A stretch of 42,402 nt of DNA, from positions 1 through 42,402 of the forward strand of contig NZ_JALBYU010000035.1 in the NCBI RefSeq assembly GCF_029963765.1, in the 5' to 3' direction. This DNA is from Pseudomonas sp. UYIF39. GTDB lineage: Bacteria > Pseudomonadota > Gammaproteobacteria > Pseudomonadales > Pseudomonadaceae. A program made the position numbers and the translations under genes. Of this stretch, positions 15,253 to 22,944 are shown piece after piece (position 1 is the stretch's first letter; each line of letters opens with the position of its first letter). The notes under the pieces are model-generated. The model was given only the letters and a program-made list of their open reading frames with translations, did not search any database and was not told the origin of the DNA.

Positions 15253-17085
15253 TCAATCGATCCCGACAAACCCACCCGTCTGGTGCTGCCACAACCGCGC
15301 ATACAACCCGCCATGGGCCAGCAGTTCGGCGTGGCTACCGGTTTCGGCGATCTTGCCTTTTTCCAGGACCACCAGCCGGTCCATGCGGGCGATGGTCGAG
15401 AGCCGGTGAGCGATGGCGATCACGGTTTTGCCCTGCATCAGTGTTTCCAGGCTTTCCTGGATCGCCGCTTCGACTTCCGAGTCCAGCGCCGAGGTGGCCT
15501 CGTCCATGATCAGGATCGGCGCGTCCTTGAGCAGCACGCGAGCAATCGCAATCCGTTGACGCTGACCGCCGGAGAGTTTCACCCCGCGTTCACCGACGTG
15601 GGCATCAAACCCGGTGCGACCTTCGGAGTCCGACAACAATGGGATGAACTCGTCGGCGCGGGCCTTGTGCACCGCTTCCCAGAGTTCGGCGTCGGTGGCG
15701 TCGGGTTTGCCGTACAGCAAATTGTCGCGGATCGAGCGATGCAGCAGGGACGTGTCCTGGGTGATCATGCCAATGCGCTCGCGCAGGCTTTCCTGGGCGA
15801 CTTCGGCGATGTTCTGGCCGTCGATGAGGATGCGCCCGCCTTCCACGTCATAGAGGCGCAGCAGCAGATTGACCAGTGTTGACTTGCCGGCACCGGACGG
15901 GCCGATCAGGCCGATTTTCTCGCCGGGCTTGATGGTCAGGTTGAGGTCGCCAATGATCCCGCTCTTCTTGCCGTAGTGGAAATCCACGTGCTCGAAACGC
16001 ACTTCGCCACGGGTGACCGCCAGCGGCTTGGCCTGCTCTCGATCGGTGACGCTGACCGGTTGAGAAATGGTCTGCAAACCGTCCTGAACCATGCCGATGT
16101 TTTCGAAAATGCCGGTGACCACCCACATGATCCAGCCGGACATGTTGACGATGCGGATCACCAGGCCGGTGGCCAGGGCAATCGCGCCTACGGTGATCAG
16201 CGACTGCGTCCACAACCACAGGGCCAGGCCGGTGGTGCCGACGATCAGCAAGCCGTTCATGCTGGTGATGACCACGTCCATGCTGGTGACCACCCGGCCG
16301 GCCAGTTGGGCTTTTTCGGTTTGTTCCTTGATCGCTTCGCGAGCGTATTGCTGCTCAAAGTTGGTGTGGGCGAACAGCTTCAGGGTAGTGATGTTGGTAT
16401 AGCCATCGACAATTCGCCCCATGAGTTTGGAGCGCGCATCGGAGGACACGACCGAACGTTCCTTGACCCGTGGCACGAAGTAGTAAAGGGCACTGATGAA
16501 GGCGACGATCCAGGTCAGTAGCGGGATCATCAGGCGCCAGTCGGCTTCGGCGAACAGCACCAGCGAACTGATCGCGTAGATCAGCACGTGCCACAGCGCG
16601 TCAACCGCTTGCACGGCCGAATCGCGCAGCGAGTTGCCGGTCTGCATGATGCGTTGGGCGATGCGCCCGGCGAAGTCGTTCTGGAAAAAATTCAGGCTCT
16701 GTTTGAGCACGTAACTGTGGTTCTGCCAGCGGATCAGGCTGGTCATGCTGGGACTCAGTGTCTGGTGCACCAGCAGGTCATGCAGGCCAACAAAAATCGG
16801 CCGAAAAACCAGGGCTACCACCGCCATCCAGGCCAGCTCGATGCCATGTTCCTTGAAGAAATCGACGTTGGGCGTGCCTTGGGTCAGGTCGATGATGCGA
16901 CTCAGGTAACTGAACAGCGCCACTTCGATCAGCGCACCGATCAGACCGACGAAGAGCAGGACGGCGAAACTCGGCCAGACCTGCTTCAGATAATAGGTAT
17001 AAAAAGGGAGAACCCGATCCGGCGGAGCGGCCGTCGGGGCATCGCGGAAAATGTCGATCAGTTTCTCGAAACGGCGATAAAGCAT
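15253..17085 (-). CDS. ABC exporter, fused membrane and ATP-binding domains
   Basis: A 610-aa half-transporter of the MsbA/multidrug type. The N-terminal 330 residues carry about six membrane segments (VWPSFAVLLFVGLIGALIEVALF is the first). The ATPase domain has Walker A GPSGAGKST, signature LSGGQRQRIAIARVLL, Walker B ILIMDEATSALDSE and the H-loop AIAHRLSTIARMDR, so it should be active as a homodimer. The ATG at 17085 has GGAG upstream; the frame extends to 17136 without a site. The substrate is not readable. It lies 82 bases downstream of the cyclophilin gene on the same strand, so read-through from ppiA is possible but not clear. Confidence 0.9.
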   Translation of the reverse strand: MLYRRFEKLIDIFRDAPTAAPPDRVLPFYTYYLKQVWPSFAVLLFVGLIGALIEVALFSYLSRIIDLTQGTPNVDFFKEHGIELAWMAVVALVFRPIFVGLHDLLVHQTLSPSMTSLIRWQNHSYVLKQSLNFFQNDFAGRIAQRIMQTGNSLRDSAVQAVDALWHVLIYAISSLVLFAEADWRLMIPLLTWIVAFISALYYFVPRVKERSVVSSDARSKLMGRIVDGYTNITTLKLFAHTNFEQQYAREAIKEQTEKAQLAGRVVTSMDVVITSMNGLLIVGTTGLALWLWTQSLITVGAIALATGLVIRIVNMSGWIMWVVTGIFENIGMVQDGLQTISQPVSVTDREQAKPLAVTRGEVRFEHVDFHYGKKSGIIGDLNLTIKPGEKIGLIGPSGAGKSTLVNLLLRLYDVEGGRILIDGQNIAEVAQESLRERIGMITQDTSLLHRSIRDNLLYGKPDATDAELWEAVHKARADEFIPLLSDSEGRTGFDAHVGERGVKLSGGQRQRIAIARVLLKDAPILIMDEATSALDSEVEAAIQESLETLMQGKTVIAIAHRLSTIARMDRLVVLEKGKIAETGSHAELLAHGGLYARLWQHQTGGFVGID

Positions 17086-17167
17086 CGGTTCTCCGCCCGC
17101 GCACGGGCTCTCCTTTGAACAGTGTAAGCGGCGCACTCCGGCAGCCGCTCAAGACTTCCTGCGTAGC

Positions 17168-17725
17168 TTAGTCGATGACTTTGGCCGACTTGATGAACAC
17201 AGGGTCGGCTGGCACATCTTTCATACCGCCGCGCATGGTGGTTGGCGAGTTGACGATGACGTCTATCACGTCCATGCCTTTGACGACTTTACCGAACACC
17301 GCATAGCCGTCACCGCTGTCGAGGAAGTCATTGTCTTTGACGTTCACGAAAAACTGGCTAGTGGCCGAATCAGGATTAGAGGTGCGGGCCATGGACAGCG
17401 TGCCACGGACGTTATGCAGACCGTTTTTGGACTCGTTCTTGATCGGTGCCTTGGTTTCTTTCTGCTGCATTTGTTGAGTGAAACCGCCGCCCTGGACCAT
17501 GAAGCCCGGAATTACGCGGTGAAAAATCGTGTTGTTGTAGAAGCCGCTGTTGACGTACTCAAGGAAGTTCTTGGTACTGATCGGCGCCTTGACCGGGTCC
17601 AGTTCGATTTCGATCTGGCCGTTGGTGGTTTCCAGCAGCACGTGCGGCGCCTTGGCGGGCGTTGCGGCCATCAGGTTGGCGGCAAACAGAACGGAGCCAG
17701 CGACGAGGGCGATTTTTTTCAGCAT
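17168..17725 (-). CDS. ppiA: Periplasmic peptidyl-prolyl cis-trans isomerase, cyclophilin type
   Basis: A 185-aa cyclophilin with an N-terminal signal peptide (MLKKIALVAGSVLFAANLMA, cleavage near ATPAKA), so it acts on proteins in the periplasm. The active-site segment FHRVIPGFMVQGGGF is present, with the later FFVNVKDNDFLD and GYAVFGKVVKGMDVID blocks. Bacterial cyclophilins of this size are catalytically complete. The start overlaps the end of the upstream alpha/beta hydrolase gene by 7 bases, so the two are co-transcribed and probably translationally coupled. The symbol follows the exported E. coli PpiA. Confidence 0.9.
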   Translation of the reverse strand: MLKKIALVAGSVLFAANLMAATPAKAPHVLLETTNGQIEIELDPVKAPISTKNFLEYVNSGFYNNTIFHRVIPGFMVQGGGFTQQMQQKETKAPIKNESKNGLHNVRGTLSMARTSNPDSATSQFFVNVKDNDFLDSGDGYAVFGKVVKGMDVIDVIVNSPTTMRGGMKDVPADPVFIKSAKVID

Positions 17726-18534
17726 GGGTCAGTGATCCTGAGTGAGGTGGTGTCGACTGCGGTGAGAAACTCGAGCAGCGTTTGGTTGAACATTTCGGGT
17801 TGATCCAGCGGGGTGGCGTGGCGCGAATCGGCGATCACCACCAGCCGCGCATCGGGCAGCAGTTTTACGTAGGTCTCTTTCAGCGAGACCGGTGTGTAGT
17901 CACGGTCGGCGCTGACGATGAGCGTTGGACAGGAGACCCTCGAAAGTCGTTCCTGAACCCCCCAGCCAACAATTGCATCGAAGCTGGCGAGATAAGCATG
18001 TTTGTCGTTTTTTGCCCAGCGCTCGGCCATTTTTTGTCGCAGGTCAGCCTGTTCGGGTTTGGGGAACAGCTTGCCGCCCAGGGCCGTGCCGATGGCGCCC
18101 AGACTGAGGACGCGCATCAGGCTCCAGCGCTTGAACCACTGCCAGTAATCGTCGCGGCTGCGCAGTTTGACCTCGGGCGCGCTGTTGACGATGCACAGGC
18201 TTTTGAGCAATTGCGGCTGGTCCACGGCCAGTTGAAAACCGATCATCCCGCCCATGGAAAGTCCCACATAATGTGTCGGGCCGAGGTTCAGGTGTTCAAT
18301 AAGCGCGACCAGGTCGGCACTGAACCCGGCGATGCTGTAGCGCTCGCGGGGTTTGTCCGAGCGACCGTGGCCTCGCACATCCGGGACGATCACCCGGTAG
18401 CGGGCCGACAGCGCCGGGATCTGCTTTTCCCAGTCCAGGGTGCTGGAGCCCAGCCCGTGGACCAGCAGCAACGGCGTGCCGTGGCCATATTCCTCATAGT
18501 GCAGGTTGCAACCTTCATGTTCGAAATAGGCCAT
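17719..18534 (-). CDS. Alpha/beta-fold hydrolase (3-oxoadipate enol-lactonase-like)
   Basis: A 271-aa soluble hydrolase. The nucleophile elbow is GLSMGG with S93, the acid is D210 or D212 (SADRDYTP) and the base H239 (DSRHATP); the oxyanion motif VHGLGSS is near residue 25. It resembles PcaD-like lactonases in sequence, but no protocatechuate genes are near, so the substrate is open. The ATG at 18534 is preceded by GGAGTG. Its 3' end overlaps ppiA by 7 bases. It follows the LysR gene by 14 bases on the same strand, so LysR, hydrolase and cyclophilin could form one transcript. Confidence 0.85.
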   Translation of the reverse strand: MAYFEHEGCNLHYEEYGHGTPLLLVHGLGSSTLDWEKQIPALSARYRVIVPDVRGHGRSDKPRERYSIAGFSADLVALIEHLNLGPTHYVGLSMGGMIGFQLAVDQPQLLKSLCIVNSAPEVKLRSRDDYWQWFKRWSLMRVLSLGAIGTALGGKLFPKPEQADLRQKMAERWAKNDKHAYLASFDAIVGWGVQERLSRVSCPTLIVSADRDYTPVSLKETYVKLLPDARLVVIADSRHATPLDQPEMFNQTLLEFLTAVDTTSLRITDPC

Positions 18535-18548
18535 GCGTACACTCCGTG

Positions 18549-19472
18549 TCAGGCTTGTTCAGGGGCGGCGAAAGGTGCATCCAGCGGTGCAGTGTCGAAA
18601 GTGCGCAGCAGTTCGATGAGAATCTGCGTGGCCGGACCCAAGGGTTTGTCCTTGTTCGAGTACAGGTAGAAGCTCGGATTGCGGCTGCCACCCTGGTCCA
18701 ACGGTAGCAGCTTGAGCAGGCCTTCCTTGATTTCTCGTTCGATCATGTGCCGAGGCAACCAGGCGAAACCCAGACCGCTGCTGACAAAAGTCGCCGCGGT
18801 GGCCAGGCTGCCGACGGTCCAGCGCTGTTCCGCGCCTAGCCAGCCGACGTCCCGTGGCTGCTGGCGGCCGGAGTCGCGGATGACCACTTGCAGCTGGCTT
18901 TCCAGGTCCTGGAAATTCAGCTCGCGATTGAGGCGATGCAAGGGATGCTCGGGATGGGCGACCGCGACGAATTCGACGTCGCTCAATTCCGCGCCCAGAT
19001 AACCCGGGATGCTGAAACCACTGATGGCCAGATCGGCCACGCCTTCGAGCAGCACCTCCTCAACGCCTGACAACACTTCTTCACGCAGACGCACCCGGCA
19101 GCCACGGCTCTGCGGCATGAACGCGGTCAAGGCGCGGACAAGGCGGGCGCTCGGGTAAGCGGCGTCGACCACCAGCCGCACTTCCGCTTCCCAGCCTTGT
19201 TCCATGTGATGGGCCAGGTCTTCCAGCTGACTGGCCTGTTTCACCAGTTGCCGCGAGCGGCGCAACAACACGCCACCGGCCTCGGTCAGCACCGCCTTGC
19301 GGCCGTCGATGCGCAACAGCGGCACGCCGAGCTGGTCCTGCATGCGCGCCACGGTGTAGCTCACCGATGATTGCGAGCGGTGCAGCGCTTCGGCGGCCTG
19401 GGCGAAACCACCGTGGTCGACCACGGCCTGTAACGTTCGCCATTGATCAAGGGTCACGCGGGGCGCTTTCAT
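18549..19472 (-). CDS. LysR-family transcriptional regulator
   Basis: A 307-aa regulator with a helix-turn-helix at residues about 8-65 (LDQWRTLQAVVDHGGFAQAA, HRSQSSVSYTVARMQDQLG) and a periplasmic-binding-like effector domain after it. The ATG at 19472 has GAGGAG upstream. It is divergent from the small secreted protein (49 bases apart) and about 530 bases from the azoreductase. In P. aeruginosa a LysR gene (PA0784) adjoins an azoreductase gene (PA0785) in my recollection, so control of azoR is likely but not proven. It could equally act on the hydrolase downstream. Confidence 0.9.
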   Translation of the reverse strand: MKAPRVTLDQWRTLQAVVDHGGFAQAAEALHRSQSSVSYTVARMQDQLGVPLLRIDGRKAVLTEAGGVLLRRSRQLVKQASQLEDLAHHMEQGWEAEVRLVVDAAYPSARLVRALTAFMPQSRGCRVRLREEVLSGVEEVLLEGVADLAISGFSIPGYLGAELSDVEFVAVAHPEHPLHRLNRELNFQDLESQLQVVIRDSGRQQPRDVGWLGAEQRWTVGSLATAATFVSSGLGFAWLPRHMIEREIKEGLLKLLPLDQGGSRNPSFYLYSNKDKPLGPATQILIELLRTFDTAPLDAPFAAPEQA

Positions 19473-19521
19473 GAATAGCTCCTCTTGTCCTAAGCTGGCA
19501 GCCCATATTGGAGACTGCTGA

Positions 19522-19851
19522 ATGAAAAAGCTTTGTTGTGTGGTATCGGGTTGTTTACTGCTGGCGATGCTGCCGCTGACGGCATTTGCCTATCCGATCG
19601 ACGTTGAAAAACAGCTGAACGGCTTGAGCATCGACTACAACGCGTATGACACGGATAACGACATTGCTTCAATTCAGGTGAACAACTACGGCACCACCGA
19701 TGCGGCCTGTAAGGTAGTTTTCAACAATGGCCCGGAAGCGCCACGCACCCGCAACATCGAAGTGGCCGCTGGTAAACACAAAAATGCCACCGCCAAGTTC
19801 AACCGAAGCATCATCAAGATGCGTATCAAACTGACCTGCACCCCCAAATGA
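19522..19851 (+). CDS. Small secreted protein of unknown function
   Basis: A 109-aa protein with a clean signal peptide (MKKLCCVVSGCLLLAMLPLT, cleavage after AFA). The mature part of about 85 residues has two cysteines (ACKVVF and KLTCTPK), which could form a disulfide in the periplasm, and a basic C-terminal half. Similar short Pseudomonas proteins have sometimes been labelled '3-phosphoglycerate kinase'; nothing here resembles that enzyme (415 residues, nucleotide site), so that label should not be used. GGAG precedes the ATG. It is divergent from the LysR gene and upstream of azoR on the same strand. Confidence 0.75.
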   Translation: MKKLCCVVSGCLLLAMLPLTAFAYPIDVEKQLNGLSIDYNAYDTDNDIASIQVNNYGTTDAACKVVFNNGPEAPRTRNIEVAAGKHKNATAKFNRSIIKMRIKLTCTPK

Positions 19852-19884
19852 CCTCAAGCGGAGCACGCCCGCCAAGCATGCTCT

Positions 19885-19915
19885 GCTTATAAACGAATTT
19901 ATTGATGGTTTATAG
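19885..19915. promoter_or_regulatory. Inverted repeat upstream of azoR, candidate operator
   Basis: TATAAAC at 19888-19894 is the exact reverse complement of GTTTATA at 19908-19914, and both are flanked by GC on the outer side. The centre is about 100 bases before the azoR start in a 150-base intergenic gap. An AT-rich repeat of this size suits a LysR-type site, but its link to the nearby LysR gene is inference. Confidence 0.35.
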
Positions 19916-20001
19916 CAGTTATTTGCGCTTTTCCATCGATTTAACTCTGTTTAACCTTCACTCCATCGCCTTACAGCATTCTCAGATGGAGCCTACAAGC
20001 C

Positions 20002-20601
20002 ATGTCCCGTGTTCTGATCATCGAAAGCAGCGCCCGTCAGCAAGATTCGGTTTCCCGTCAGCTGACCCAGACCTTCATCCGCCAGTGGCAAACCGCGCAC
20101 CCGAACGACCAAATCACCGTTCGTGACCTGGCCGTCAATCCGGTGCCGCACCTGGACATCAACCTGCTGGGCGGCTGGATGAAACCTGCCGAGCAGCGCA
20201 ACGACATCGAACAGGTTTCCCTGGAACGCTCCAACCAGCTGACCGACGAATTGTTGGCTGCCGATGTACTGGTCATGGCCGCGCCGATGTACAACTTCGC
20301 CATCCCGAGCACCCTCAAAGCCTGGCTCGACCATGTGCTGCGTGCCGGCGTGACTTTCAAGTACACCGACACCGGCCCGCAAGGCTTGCTCAGCGGCAAG
20401 CGTGCCTACGTGCTGACCGCCCGCGGCGGGATTTACGCCGGCAGCACCGCGGATCACCAGGAACCGTACCTGCGTCAGGTCATGGGCTTCATCGGGATTC
20501 ACGACGTAACGTTCATTCACGCCGAAGGCATGAACCTGGGCGGTGACTTCCAGGAGAAAGGCCTGAGCCAGGCCAACGCCAAGCTTTCTCAGGTCGCCTA
20601 G
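20002..20601 (+). CDS. azoR: FMN-dependent NADH-azoreductase
   Basis: A 199-aa flavodoxin-like quinone/azo reductase. It uses NAD(P)H and FMN to reduce azo dyes and quinones by two electrons in the cytoplasm; its natural role is probably quinone detoxification. Seen are the phosphate-binding start VLIIESSARQQDSVSRQ, the flavin-site block APMYNFAIPSTLKAWLDHVLRAG and LTARGGIYAG. Length is standard. Several azoR paralogues are usual in Pseudomonas, so the number cannot be given. It stands alone, with a terminator 110 bases after its stop. Confidence 0.93.
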   Translation: MSRVLIIESSARQQDSVSRQLTQTFIRQWQTAHPNDQITVRDLAVNPVPHLDINLLGGWMKPAEQRNDIEQVSLERSNQLTDELLAADVLVMAAPMYNFAIPSTLKAWLDHVLRAGVTFKYTDTGPQGLLSGKRAYVLTARGGIYAGSTADHQEPYLRQVMGFIGIHDVTFIHAEGMNLGGDFQEKGLSQANAKLSQVA

Positions 20602-20709
20602 GGCTTTAATCGCCAGATAATCCCTTGATGTTCAAGTGACCTGGCGCAACCCCTTCAAGGCTTTACGCGCATCGAACCTCCCTTTGCACTTGTTGCTCCT
20701 GAGTGCTGT

Positions 20710-20748
20710 AGCCCGATTGAACGCTTTAGCGAGATCGGGCTTTTTTTT
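20710..20748 (+). terminator. Rho-independent terminator after azoR
   Basis: The stem is AGCCCGAT (20710-20717) with ATCGGGCT (20734-20741), a 16-base loop, and a run of eight T residues (20741-20748). It would stop rightward transcription from azoR before the EamA transporter. Confidence 0.85.
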
Positions 20749-20778
20749 GCCTGCGATTTGATGGGCGGGCATAAAACC

Positions 20779-20867
20779 ATGTGAGCGAGCTTGCTCGCGA
20801 TGGCTGAGTGTCAGTCGACATCAACGTATCTGACACACCGCTATCGCGAGCAAGCTCGCTCCCACAG
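20779..20867. repeat. REPIN (two inverted family A REP elements)
   Basis: GTGAGCGAGCTTGCTCGCGA (20781-20800) faces CTATCGCGAGCAAGCTCGCT (20841-20860). The spacer carries GTGTCAG and CTGACAC as a further inverted pair. It lies directly before the EamA promoter, and the right-hand REP is the start of the sequence repeated at 22374. Confidence 0.9.
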
Positions 20868-20953
20868 GGATTTGTGTTGCCTGACGGTTCGCGATAACGG
20901 GCAAAAAACGCTATCGTCGCCGCCATTCGAAACGAGGCGAGCATGGGCTATCT
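20859..20953 (+). repeat. Direct repeat, copy 1: REP edge, promoter and first codons of the EamA gene
   Basis: This segment, from CTCCCACAGGG through ATGGGCTATCT, recurs at 22374-22466 in the same orientation with scattered differences. The longest identical stretch, CGCTATCGTCGCCGCCATTC followed by GAAAC, ends shortly before the start codon. Copy 1 leads into the intact transporter gene. Confidence 0.85.
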
Positions 20954-21821
20954 ACTTTTTGTCACGCTGATTCAGGCGTTTTCCTTCAGCTTGATCGGCG
21001 AATACCTGGCTGGTCATGTCGACAGTTATTTTGCGGTGCTGGTGCGAGTGGTGCTGGCGGGGCTGGTGTTCATTCCGTTGACCCGCTGGCGTTCGGTCGA
21101 GCCGGCGTTCATGCGCGGCATGTTGCTGATCGGCGCGTTGCAGTTCGGCGTGACCTACGTCTGCCTGTACCTGAGCTTTCGGGTGCTGACGGTGCCGGAA
21201 GTGCTGCTGTTCACCATTCTCACGCCGCTGCACGTGACCCTGATTGAAGATGCGCTGAACCGGCGCTTCAATCCGTGGGCATTGGTCGCGGCCCTGGTGG
21301 CGGTGATGGGTGCGGCGGTGATTCGCTACGACCGGATCAACCCCGATTTCTTCATGGGCTTCCTGCTGCTGCAACTGGCCAACTTCACCTACGCCGCCGG
21401 GCAAGTGCTCTATAAGCATCTGGTGGCCCGCCATCCGAGCGATTTGCCGCATTACCGGCGCTTTGGCTACTTCTACCTGGGGGCATTGGCGGTGGCGTTG
21501 CCGGCGTTTCTGCTGTTCGGCAAACAGAACTTCCTGCCCGAAGCGCCTCTGCAGTGGGGCGTACTGGTGTTCCTCGGCCTGGTCTCGACTGCGCTCGGGT
21601 TGTACTGGTGGAACAAAGGCGCGTGCCTGGTGAACGGCGGGACGCTTGCGGTGATGAATAACCTGCATGTGCCGGTGGGGTTGTTGATCAATTTGCTGAT
21701 CTGGAATCAGCATGAAGCGCTGGGGCGGTTGTTCCTGGGCGGGTCGGTGATTCTGATGGCGGTGTGGATCAGTCGGTTGGGTGTCAGGCGAGAAGTGCTG
21801 CCGTTGCAGGGACGGCCATGA
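20943..21821 (+). CDS. EamA-family transporter (carboxylate/amino acid/amine type)
   Basis: A 292-aa membrane protein with ten hydrophobic segments, opening YLLFVTLIQAFSFSLIGEYLAGHVDSYFAVLVRV. The pattern FTILTPLHVTLIEDALNRRF and the C-terminal NKGACLVNGGTLAVMNNLHVPVGLLINLLIW suit the branch annotated as carboxylate/amino acid/amine transporters. Direction and substrate are unknown. GAGGCGAGC precedes the ATG. The stop overlaps the MepB start by four bases (ATGA), so the two are coupled. Its promoter and first codons are duplicated at 22374. Confidence 0.88.
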   Translation: MGYLLFVTLIQAFSFSLIGEYLAGHVDSYFAVLVRVVLAGLVFIPLTRWRSVEPAFMRGMLLIGALQFGVTYVCLYLSFRVLTVPEVLLFTILTPLHVTLIEDALNRRFNPWALVAALVAVMGAAVIRYDRINPDFFMGFLLLQLANFTYAAGQVLYKHLVARHPSDLPHYRRFGYFYLGALAVALPAFLLFGKQNFLPEAPLQWGVLVFLGLVSTALGLYWWNKGACLVNGGTLAVMNNLHVPVGLLINLLIWNQHEALGRLFLGGSVILMAVWISRLGVRREVLPLQGRP

Positions 21822-22318
21822 CGGACCTGATCACCGCCATCGAGCAGATCTACAAGCCCGCAGGCATGACATTAACGGATGAAGCTCGGCGCGAGGAGGA
21901 GAGTGCCGACTACGGCGCCTGCCGCTTTGGCCTCAATGGCCAGGCGATGGTCTTCCGCGTAGCGAAAACCACGCCGACCAAAATTGGTCAATTCGTCACG
22001 CTCTGGAAGCGGCCAACGCCTGCCAGCGAGATTGCACCGCTCGACACCGGCGATGGCGTCGCCTTTGTGGTGGTGAGCGTTGCTGATGAAACCCATCGCG
22101 GGCACTTTGTGTTTGACCAGAAGGTACTCGCCGCCAAGGGTGTCATGTCGATTGATGGCGAAGGTGGCAAGCGCGCGATTCGTGTCTATCCGCCATGGTC
22201 CAGACCCGTCGCCAAACAAGCGATGAAGACGCAGCAATGGCAGCTCAAATATTTTCTTGCGCTTGACCAAAGCGGTAATGCCGATCCCGTTCAGGTGCGC
22301 CGGCTCTTCGGGCGCTAA
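21818..22318 (+). CDS. MepB-family protein
   Basis: A 166-aa soluble protein of the MepB family (Pfam MepB), seen in the FGLNGQAMVFRVAKTTPTKIGQFVTLWKR start and the KRAIRVYPPW and KTQQWQLKYF blocks. In Staphylococcus aureus mepB is the third gene of the mepRAB efflux operon. Its role there is unsettled; the fold has been likened to restriction endonucleases. Here it is coupled by ATGA to an EamA transporter, again a transporter pairing. The ATG at 21818 is the natural coupled start; an in-frame one at 21764 lies inside the transporter gene. Confidence 0.8.
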   Translation: MTDLITAIEQIYKPAGMTLTDEARREEESADYGACRFGLNGQAMVFRVAKTTPTKIGQFVTLWKRPTPASEIAPLDTGDGVAFVVVSVADETHRGHFVFDQKVLAAKGVMSIDGEGGKRAIRVYPPWSRPVAKQAMKTQQWQLKYFLALDQSGNADPVQVRRLFGR

Positions 22319-22324
22319 GCCCCT

Positions 22325-22380
22325 GTTGGGAGCGAGCTTGCTCGCGATGGCGGTGTGACAGGCAACATAGAGTCTCCCAC
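22325..22380. repeat. Truncated REPIN
   Basis: A complete REP (TTGGGAGCGAGCTTGCTCGC, GATGGCGG) follows the MepB stop. The expected inverted partner is missing except for its last bases, CTCCCACAGGG at 22374. The lost part is the palindromic core. The cut coincides with the left end of the second direct-repeat copy. Confidence 0.75.
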
Positions 22381-22466
22381 AGGGGGGCATTGCCTGACTG
22401 GTCGCGATGGCCGGCAAAAACCGCTATCGTCGCCGCCATTCGAAACAAGGCGAGCATGGGCTATCT
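22374..22466 (+). repeat. Direct repeat, copy 2: promoter and start of a lost EamA-like gene
   Basis: This is a diverged copy of 20859-20953. It includes an ATG at 22456 followed by GGC TAT CT, as in the intact transporter. After CTC the sequence is unrelated, and the frame closes at 22491 after 11 codons. So it is a start region without its gene. The repeat flanks the EamA-MepB pair on one side and the AT-rich insert on the other. Confidence 0.8.
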
Positions 22467-22494
22467 CAGGCGCGCAACCAAATTCGTGTAAGAC

Positions 22495-22548
22495 CTGCCG
22501 CAAGCTGCGATTTTTTTGATTTTCAAGATCAAAAGACCGCGGATGCGG
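22495..22548. repeat. Fragment of family C repeat
   Basis: CTGCCGCAAGCTGCGATTTT followed by GATTTTCAAGATCAAAAG resembles the CTGCCGCAGGCTGCGATCTTTTGATCTT unit at 29955-29987. TTTTGATTTTCAAGATCAAAAG has near-mirror pairing (CTTTTGATC). It lies between the lost EamA start and the AT-rich insert. Confidence 0.55.
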
Positions 22549-22614
22549 CGGATGGGCCAGCAGGCAGGGGCTCGGCTGGTAAGCCATGGACAACCAAACT
22601 AAAGGAATACCTGC

Positions 22615-22912
22615 ATGAAATCTGCGTACAAAAAAAACAGCGTTGGCTGTTTGCCTGTGGGGCGGCTTGATGGGTTTAGGCTATATGGGGCTCAAGCACC
22701 AAGACACCAGAAATACCCCGGAATCCAGACCGACTGTTGTTCAGGCTGAAGTACCTATCGTTCAAGCCGAAGTGCCGACACCAGAAGCTTCACAAACTCC
22801 GTCAATACCGGCTATTAACCTACTCGGAACTTCACACTTTCTTCATACGGTAACGCGGCTAGCAGCGAGCGTTGGTGTACTGGTACGTAATGATCAGATG
22901 ACATCTATGTGA
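22615..22912 (+). pseudogene. Small export-signal or membrane-anchored protein, frame broken at an A8 run
   Basis: AAAGGAA precedes an ATG at 22615, a very good start. After MKSAYKK the frame passes an A8 run (22630-22637). Read as written it becomes a 44-aa nonsense frame. With one A fewer it continues as ...KKTALAVCLWGGLMGLGYMGLKHQDTR, a hydrophobic N-terminal anchor or signal, then a proline-rich stretch with VQAEVP twice (VVQAEVPIVQAEVP), to a stop at 22912, 98 residues in all. This may be a pseudogene, a sequencing error, or a slippage or phase-variable gene. It precedes the S41 gene by 32 bases and shares its AT-rich composition. I do not recognise its family. Confidence 0.6.
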
Positions 22913-22944
22913 TCATCATTTATCTAGTTTTTTTGGTGTTTTAA

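Noticed and set aside
22407..22670. 87-codon frame over the junction of the insert
   Set aside because: It crosses the duplicated promoter and a repeat fragment and ends within the small gene in the wrong frame.
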